Shown one piece after another: positions 15,533 through 21,060 of a stretch of DNA of 21,060 bases. The position numbers and the translations under genes are program-made. The stretch's first letter is position 1; every line of letters begins with the position of its first letter. The notes under the pieces were generated by a model, which had not been told where the DNA came from, made no database searches, and was given only the letters and a program-made list of their open reading frames with translations. Source of the DNA: CAZJFH01 sp964545205 (GTDB taxonomy: Bacteria > Pseudomonadota > Alphaproteobacteria > Rhodospirillales > Magnetospirillaceae); contig CAZJFH010000081.1 of the NCBI GenBank assembly GCA_964545205.1, forward strand, positions 1 to 21,060. The letters are read 5' to 3'.

Positions 15533-17640
15533 TCGTCCTCGTTTGCAAGGCGTCGTTCGGGCCGGCGCGTCCACGGCCGCTCGCCCTGGACGCCCCTGAC
15601 GGTTTCGACCCGCGGGCTGCTGTCGTTCAACCACACCGCATGGGCGCCCTCGCGCCAGACGTCGAAGCGGTCGATCACCACCGGCGCCCGGCACAGCCGC
15701 CGCGTCGGCTCGGCGCTGACCACCACCTGGGCGACGGCGCAGTCCTCGGCCAGGGCTTCGAGGCGGCGCGCCAGCGCCACCGTGACGCCGTCGCGGCGCC
15801 ACAGGCAGCCCAGGCTGTCGCAGCGCAGGCCGTCGGCGGCGGCGGCCTCGGCGAAGACGCGCGCCGGCAGGCCGGCGCCGTGGCGCTCGAGCCAGGCGTC
15901 GCGGACCATGCGGCCGCCGCGGCCGCTCGACAGCAGCAGCCCGCCGTCGGCGCCGCGCACCGCCATCAGCCGGGCGCGGCCGTCGACCAGCAGGTCGGGC
16001 GGCCGCACCGCCGCGGTCGCCGCCACCGCGACGGCCAGCGCCGGCACCCCCCACAGCCGCAGGCGGCCGCGCCACAGGCACAGCCACGCCCCGCCGAGCG
16101 CGAACACCGCCACCGCCCATGTCGGCGGCGCCGGCAGCGCCAGCGCGGCGCCCGGCCAGGCGGCGACGGCGGCGGCGGTGCGGTTGACCAGCCCGACGCC
16201 CCAGCCGGCCAGCGCCAGCGCCGGCCCGTCGAGCCCCAGCGGCATCAGCAGCAGCCCGAGCATGCCCAGCGGCATGACCACGGCGCCGGTCACCGGCACC
16301 GCGACCAGGTTGGCGGCCACCGACCAGGAGGCGAAGCGGCTGAAGTGGTGGGCGGCGAAGAAGGCGGTGGCGAGGCCGGCGATCACCGTGGTGCCGGCGA
16401 TGCCGCCGACGTAGAGGCCGACGCCGCGCGCCCAGCCGCCCTCGCCGCGCCACGCCGCCAGCCGCGGCCCCAGCGCCTCGTAGGCGGCGATCAGCGCCAC
16501 CACCGCGGCGAAGGACATCTGGAAGCTGGCGCCGACCAGCGCCTCGGGCTGCCAGGCCAGGACCGCCGCCGCCGCCCAGGCGACGGTGCGCATCGAGATC
16601 GCGGTGCGGTCGACCAGCACCGCCAGCAGCACGATGGCGATCATCACGAAGGCGCGCTGGGTCGGCACCGGCGCGCCGGCGACCAGCAGATAGGCGAAGG
16701 TGGCGGCCAGGGCGGCGACGGCGGCCCATTTCTTGATCGGCCGCCGCAGCGCCACCGCCGGCACCAGCGCCAGCGCCCCGCGCACGACCAGGAACGCCAG
16801 CCCGGCGACCATGCTCATGTGCAGGCCCGAGATCGCCAGCAGATGCGCCAGCCCGGAATCGCGGTAGGCGTCCCAGGTCTCCTGGCCGATCGCCGCGCGT
16901 TCGCCGGTCAGCAGCGCCGCCAGCACCGCGCCGGCCTCGCCCGGCACCACGGCGGTGACCCGCTCGGTCATCTGCCGCCGCGCCGCCGACAGCCCGAGCC
17001 GCAGCCGCTCGAAGGGGCCGGGCTCGGGAGCGGCGAGCACCTCGACCCTGCGCACCGCGTAGCCGACGCCGCCCAGCCCCTCGAACCAGGCCCGGCGCGC
17101 GAAGTCGTAGCCGCCCGGCACCGAGGGCGGCGGCGGCGGCGCCAGCACGGCGGTCACCGCGATGCGATCGCCCGGCGCCACCGGCTGGCTGCGCGAGGTC
17201 AGGGTCACCCGGACACGGCGCGGCACCGGCAGGTCGCGGCCGAGCGTCAGGTTCTCCAGCAGCACCCGCTGGCCGCGCGGCGTCGCCTCGACGACCGCCG
17301 CCCGGCCCTCGACGCGCAGCGGCCCGACCTGCCGCTCGAGCACCGGCGCCGCCGCCAGCGCGGCCGCCCACTGCGCCAGGGCGAACCCCGAGGCGGCGGC
17401 CAGGAGCGCGATGCCGAAAGCCAGCGGCATCAGCCGCCGGCGCAGGCTCCAGGCCAGCAGCGCCGCCGCGGCGAGCGCCGCCGGCCCGACGGCGGCGTCA
17501 GGCTCGGTCGGCAGCGCGAAATAGAGGCCGATCCCGACGCCCAGGAAAACCGGCAGCCACGCCACCCAGCGGTCACGCTGGGCGGCCAGCGCCGACACGA
17601 AAACCCCCGTCTTTTCAGTGGCTTCAAGGCTCTCCGCCAT
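15529..17640 (-). CDS. comEC: ComEC/Rec2 family DNA-uptake channel protein
   Basis: This 703-aa polytopic inner-membrane protein would carry single-stranded DNA into the cytoplasm during transformation. The N-terminal part has membrane segments (about 27-95) and an OB-like DUF4131 region (100-200). The Competence domain (about 235-515) carries the diagnostic HLLAISGLHMSMVAG at 266-280 and FQMSFAAVVALIAAYEALGP at 373-392. The C-terminal 150 residues sit where other ComEC proteins have a metallo-beta-lactamase domain, but show no HxHxDH motif and only a remnant (RCDSLGCLW, 606-614). I chose the ATG at 17640; an in-frame GTG lies at 17649. The gene is divergent from gltX and shares an 86-bp control region with it. 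Confidence 0.93.
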   Translation of the reverse strand: MAESLEATEKTGVFVSALAAQRDRWVAWLPVFLGVGIGLYFALPTEPDAAVGPAALAAAALLAWSLRRRLMPLAFGIALLAAASGFALAQWAAALAAAPVLERQVGPLRVEGRAAVVEATPRGQRVLLENLTLGRDLPVPRRVRVTLTSRSQPVAPGDRIAVTAVLAPPPPPSVPGGYDFARRAWFEGLGGVGYAVRRVEVLAAPEPGPFERLRLGLSAARRQMTERVTAVVPGEAGAVLAALLTGERAAIGQETWDAYRDSGLAHLLAISGLHMSMVAGLAFLVVRGALALVPAVALRRPIKKWAAVAALAATFAYLLVAGAPVPTQRAFVMIAIVLLAVLVDRTAISMRTVAWAAAAVLAWQPEALVGASFQMSFAAVVALIAAYEALGPRLAAWRGEGGWARGVGLYVGGIAGTTVIAGLATAFFAAHHFSRFASWSVAANLVAVPVTGAVVMPLGMLGLLLMPLGLDGPALALAGWGVGLVNRTAAAVAAWPGAALALPAPPTWAVAVFALGGAWLCLWRGRLRLWGVPALAVAVAATAAVRPPDLLVDGRARLMAVRGADGGLLLSSGRGGRMVRDAWLERHGAGLPARVFAEAAAADGLRCDSLGCLWRRDGVTVALARRLEALAEDCAVAQVVVSAEPTRRLCRAPVVIDRFDVWREGAHAVWLNDSSPRVETVRGVQGERPWTRRPERRLANEDD

Positions 17641-17689
17641 GAGCCGCACACCCTTGCTGCAAGTGCGTGAAAACTGTGGTACACAACGC

Positions 17690-17705
17690 CCGACCGACCG
17701 ACCGA
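17690..17705 (+). repeat. CCGA tetranucleotide repeat in the gltX leader
   Basis: Four perfect CCGA units lie between comEC and gltX, 21 bp before the gltX start and just before the purine-rich AGAGAGG. Slippage could change the leader length but not the coding frame. Confidence 0.8.
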
Positions 17706-17726
17706 CAGAGAGGTTAGCTGATCCAG

Positions 17727-19139
17727 ATGCCCGTGGTCACTCGCTTCGCCCCCTCGCCCACCGGCTATCTGCACATCGGCGGCGCCCGCACGGCGCTCTT
17801 CAACTGGCTTTACGCCAAGCACCACGGCGGCACCTTCCTGCTGCGCATCGAGGACACCGACCGCGAGCGCTCGACCCCCGACGCGGTCGAGAAGATCTTC
17901 GACGGCCTGCGCTGGCTCGGGCTGGACTGGGACGGCGAGCCGGTGATGCAGTTCGCGCGCGCCGCCCGCCACGCCGAGGTGGCGCACCAGCTGCTGGCGG
18001 AGGGCAAGGCCTACCACTGCTACGCCAGCAAGGAAGAACTCGACCGCATGCGCGAGGAGCAGCGCGCCGCCGGCAAGCCGATGCGCTACAACGGCCTGTG
18101 GCGCGACCGCGACCCGGCCGAGGCGCCGCCCGGAGTCAGGCCGGTGGTGCGCCTGAAGGCGCCGCAGAGCGGCGAGACGGTGATCGACGACCTCGTCCAG
18201 GGGCAGGTCCGCGTCGCCAACGAGCAGCTCGACGACATGGTGCTGCTGCGCTCGGACGGCACGCCGACCTACATGCTCTCGGTGGTGGTGGACGACCACG
18301 ACATGGGGGTAACCCACGTCATCCGCGGCGACGACCACCTCACCAACGCCTTCCGCCAGACCCAGCTCTACAGGGCATGCGGCTGGGAGGCGCCGGTGTT
18401 CGCGCATATTCCGCTGATCCACGGCCCCGACGGCGCCAAGCTGTCGAAGCGCCACGGCGCGCTGGGCGTCGAGGCCTATCGCGACATGGGCTATCTGCCC
18501 GAGGCGATGCGCAACTACCTGCTGCGCCTCGGCTGGGCGCACGGCGACGACGAGATCATCTCGACCGAGCAGGCGATCGAGTGGTTCGACCTCGACGCCG
18601 TCGGCCGCTCGCCGGCCCGCTTCGACTTCACCAAGCTCGCCAGCCTGAACGGCCATTACCTGCGCCAGGCCGACGACGCCCGCCTGCTCGAGCTGGCGGC
18701 GCCGCGCATCGCCGAGAAGGCCGGCCGGCCGCTCGGCGACGACGACCGCGCCCGCCTGCTGGCCGGCATGACCGGGTTGAAGGATCGCGCCAAGACGCTG
18801 GTCGAACTGGCCGACAGCGCCGCCTTCTACGCCGCCCGGATCGGGCCGGACGAGAAGGCCGCGAAGCTGCTCGACGACGACGCCCTGGTCGCCCTGGCCG
18901 CCTACGGCCGGCGCCTGGCGGAACTCGACGAGTGGACCCAGGACCGCCTGGAGCAGGCCGCGCGCGAGCAGGCCGAGGCCCTGGGCATCAAGCTGGGCAA
19001 GCTGGCCCAGCCGTTGCGCGCGGCGCTGACCGGCAGCACGGTCTCGCCGCCGATCTTCGAGGTCATGCAGGTGCTCGGCCGCTCGGAAACGCTGGCCCGC
19101 ATCAACGACAAACTGGACGGCGACAGCCGGATTCCGTAA
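17727..19139 (+). CDS. gltX: Glutamate-tRNA ligase
   Basis: This 470-aa class I aminoacyl-tRNA synthetase charges tRNA(Glu) (and tRNA(Gln) in organisms using the amidation route) in the cytoplasm. It opens MPVVTRFAPSPTGYLHIGG, with the HIGH-type signature HIGG at 16-19. It then shows LLRIEDTDRERS (38-49) and the KMSKS-type KLSKR at 238-242 in DGAKLSKRHGALGVEAYRDMG. The C-terminal helical anticodon-binding region ends near QVLGRSETLARINDKL. Length is normal. A purine-rich AGAGAGG lies about 14 bases before the ATG, a rather distant ribosome site. gltA follows after 51 bp on the same strand and is probably co-transcribed. Confidence 0.97.
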   Translation: MPVVTRFAPSPTGYLHIGGARTALFNWLYAKHHGGTFLLRIEDTDRERSTPDAVEKIFDGLRWLGLDWDGEPVMQFARAARHAEVAHQLLAEGKAYHCYASKEELDRMREEQRAAGKPMRYNGLWRDRDPAEAPPGVRPVVRLKAPQSGETVIDDLVQGQVRVANEQLDDMVLLRSDGTPTYMLSVVVDDHDMGVTHVIRGDDHLTNAFRQTQLYRACGWEAPVFAHIPLIHGPDGAKLSKRHGALGVEAYRDMGYLPEAMRNYLLRLGWAHGDDEIISTEQAIEWFDLDAVGRSPARFDFTKLASLNGHYLRQADDARLLELAAPRIAEKAGRPLGDDDRARLLAGMTGLKDRAKTLVELADSAAFYAARIGPDEKAAKLLDDDALVALAAYGRRLAELDEWTQDRLEQAAREQAEALGIKLGKLAQPLRAALTGSTVSPPIFEVMQVLGRSETLARINDKLDGDSRIP

Positions 19140-19190
19140 CAACGGCGCTGAAAGAGCGCAGCTAAACAGAGAGAGACTGGGAAGGTTGCA

Positions 19191-20499
<1,309 letters not shown>

Positions 20500-20507
<8 letters not shown>

Positions 20508-20688
20508 GCGGCACGCCATAGCCGACCCCGAAGGCCGGCGCCCCACGATCGGGGCGCCGCCGCCGCGCGGGCGTCTGGCCGCGGCCAACGACAACACGCC
20601 GCCGGTCCGGCATCTGGTCGCCAAGCTGGCGATCGCCGGCTCGACCTTCGCGGCCACCTTCGGCGTCGCGCTGTGGTGGCTGGCCTGA
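20500..20688 (+). CDS. Small hypothetical protein with one C-terminal membrane segment
   Basis: This 62-aa product begins at a GTG inside the last codons of gltA (8-bp overlap), suggesting translational coupling. Residues 1-37 are polar and proline/arginine-rich, and 41-61 (LAIAGSTFAATFGVALWWL) form a single membrane helix at the very C-terminus. I recognise no family. Support for coding is the run of G or C at essentially every third position from about 20575 to the stop, and the position directly before the operon terminator. The start is uncertain, since no ATG is in frame. Confidence 0.55.
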
Positions 20689-20717
20689 TCCGCCGGCGCG
20701 TCCTTCGGGATCGACGA

Positions 20718-20747
20718 AGCCCCGCGAACCTCGCGGGGCTTTTTGTT
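20718..20747 (+). terminator. Intrinsic terminator of the gltX-gltA operon
   Basis: A perfect 10-bp stem (AGCCCCGCGA / TCGCGGGGCT) with a 3-nt loop is followed by a T-run (20740-20744, then GTTT). It lies 30 bp after the small ORF stop and is the clearest rho-independent terminator in the window. Confidence 0.93.
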
Positions 20748-20764
20748 TGGATGGGCGCGGATTG

Positions 20765-20892
20765 GCGGGGAAGGCGTTTCCGGCGCTCTCTCCAGCTTGG
20801 TTCTGCTCGACCGCCCTGGGAGCGCGGGCGTCCTCGCCCGCACCGTCGGCCGCCTGAGGCGCTTGGCGGGCGGGACGCCCGCGCTCCCAGGG
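20765..20892 (+). repeat. Long inverted-repeat element, copy 2
   Basis: The flank (GCGGGGAAGGCGTTTCC... to about 20813) leads into an inverted repeat with arms 20814-20841 and 20866-20892 and a 24-nt loop (20842-20865) identical to copy 1. The left arm has one extra T relative to copy 1, a one-base bulge. Copy 3 follows 197 bp later in direct orientation. Confidence 0.92.
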
Positions 20893-20961
20893 CATTTGCC
20901 GCTTGCCGGTACCCGGCCGGGACCGGGCCGAGATGGAGGCGTTAAGGGGTGCCTTTTGTTA

Positions 20962-21060
20962 GCGGGAAAGGCGTTTCCGGCGCTCTCTCCAGCTTGGTTC
21001 TGCTCGACTGCCCTGGGAGCGCGGGCGTCCTCGCCCGCACCGTCGGCCGCCTGAGGCGCT
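20962..21060 (+). repeat. Long inverted-repeat element, copy 3 (cut by the window end)
   Basis: This is nearly identical to copy 2 through its flank, left arm (21011-21038) and most of the loop (21039-21060). The right arm is beyond the window. The stretch between copies 2 and 3 (20893-20961) has no gene; it holds only a GC-rich self-complementary segment around CCCGGCCGGG. Confidence 0.9.

Noticed and set aside
17654..17685. Sigma-70 promoter for gltX (TTGCTG with a downstream TGGTAC)
   Set aside because: The -10 match is too poor to claim; a promoter must be in this gap but I cannot place it.

Overview
The window is GC-rich, gene-dense bacterial chromosome with an alphaproteobacterial character. 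The evidence is the divergent comEC / gltX-gltA block, a ParE with a typical alphaproteobacterial N-terminus, near-exclusive G/C third codon positions, and GC-rich intergenic hairpin repeats. I cannot name the genus from sequence alone. I see no rRNA, tRNA, CRISPR array, prophage or transposase gene.

Region by region: (1) 1-197 holds copies of a short hairpin repeat, then a YbaK/EbsC-type aminoacyl-tRNA deacylase (198-671). It converges on a minus-strand aromatic-catabolism block, 735-6562, containing a large fused indolepyruvate ferredoxin oxidoreductase-family enzyme, a MarR regulator, a fumarylacetoacetase-family hydrolase and a gentisate 1,2-dioxygenase. The last three are translationally coupled by ATGA overlaps. 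The gentisate operon and the oxidoreductase gene have upstream regions that share two sequence blocks at near-identical spacing. A perfect 18-bp palindrome covers the predicted -10 of the gentisate promoter. (2) 6714-8297 is a B12-binding radical SAM protein resembling the hopanoid C-2 methylase HpnP. It is followed by a repeat-filled convergent gap and a YciA-like thioesterase. (3) 9140-11584 holds a small stand-alone CZB zinc-binding protein and parE. (4) 11887-13718 holds a secreted CHRD/PEP-CTERM protein and two tandem paralogous lytic transglycosylases. (5) 13837-15532 holds a membrane-bound diguanylate cyclase and a phasin-like protein. (6) 15529-20688 holds comEC on the minus strand, and gltX, gltA and a tiny membrane protein on the plus strand, ending in a strong intrinsic terminator. 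(7) 20765-21060 holds two direct copies of a long inverted-repeat element whose third copy lies at 8332-8483 in the opposite orientation.

Most genes are housekeeping or widespread accessory functions. The parts that deserve a second look are the probable co-regulation of gentisate cleavage and aryl-pyruvate oxidation, the inverted-repeat element whose central loop appears flipped relative to its flank, the single-domain zinc sensor, the tandem transglycosylases, and the HpnP-like enzyme.
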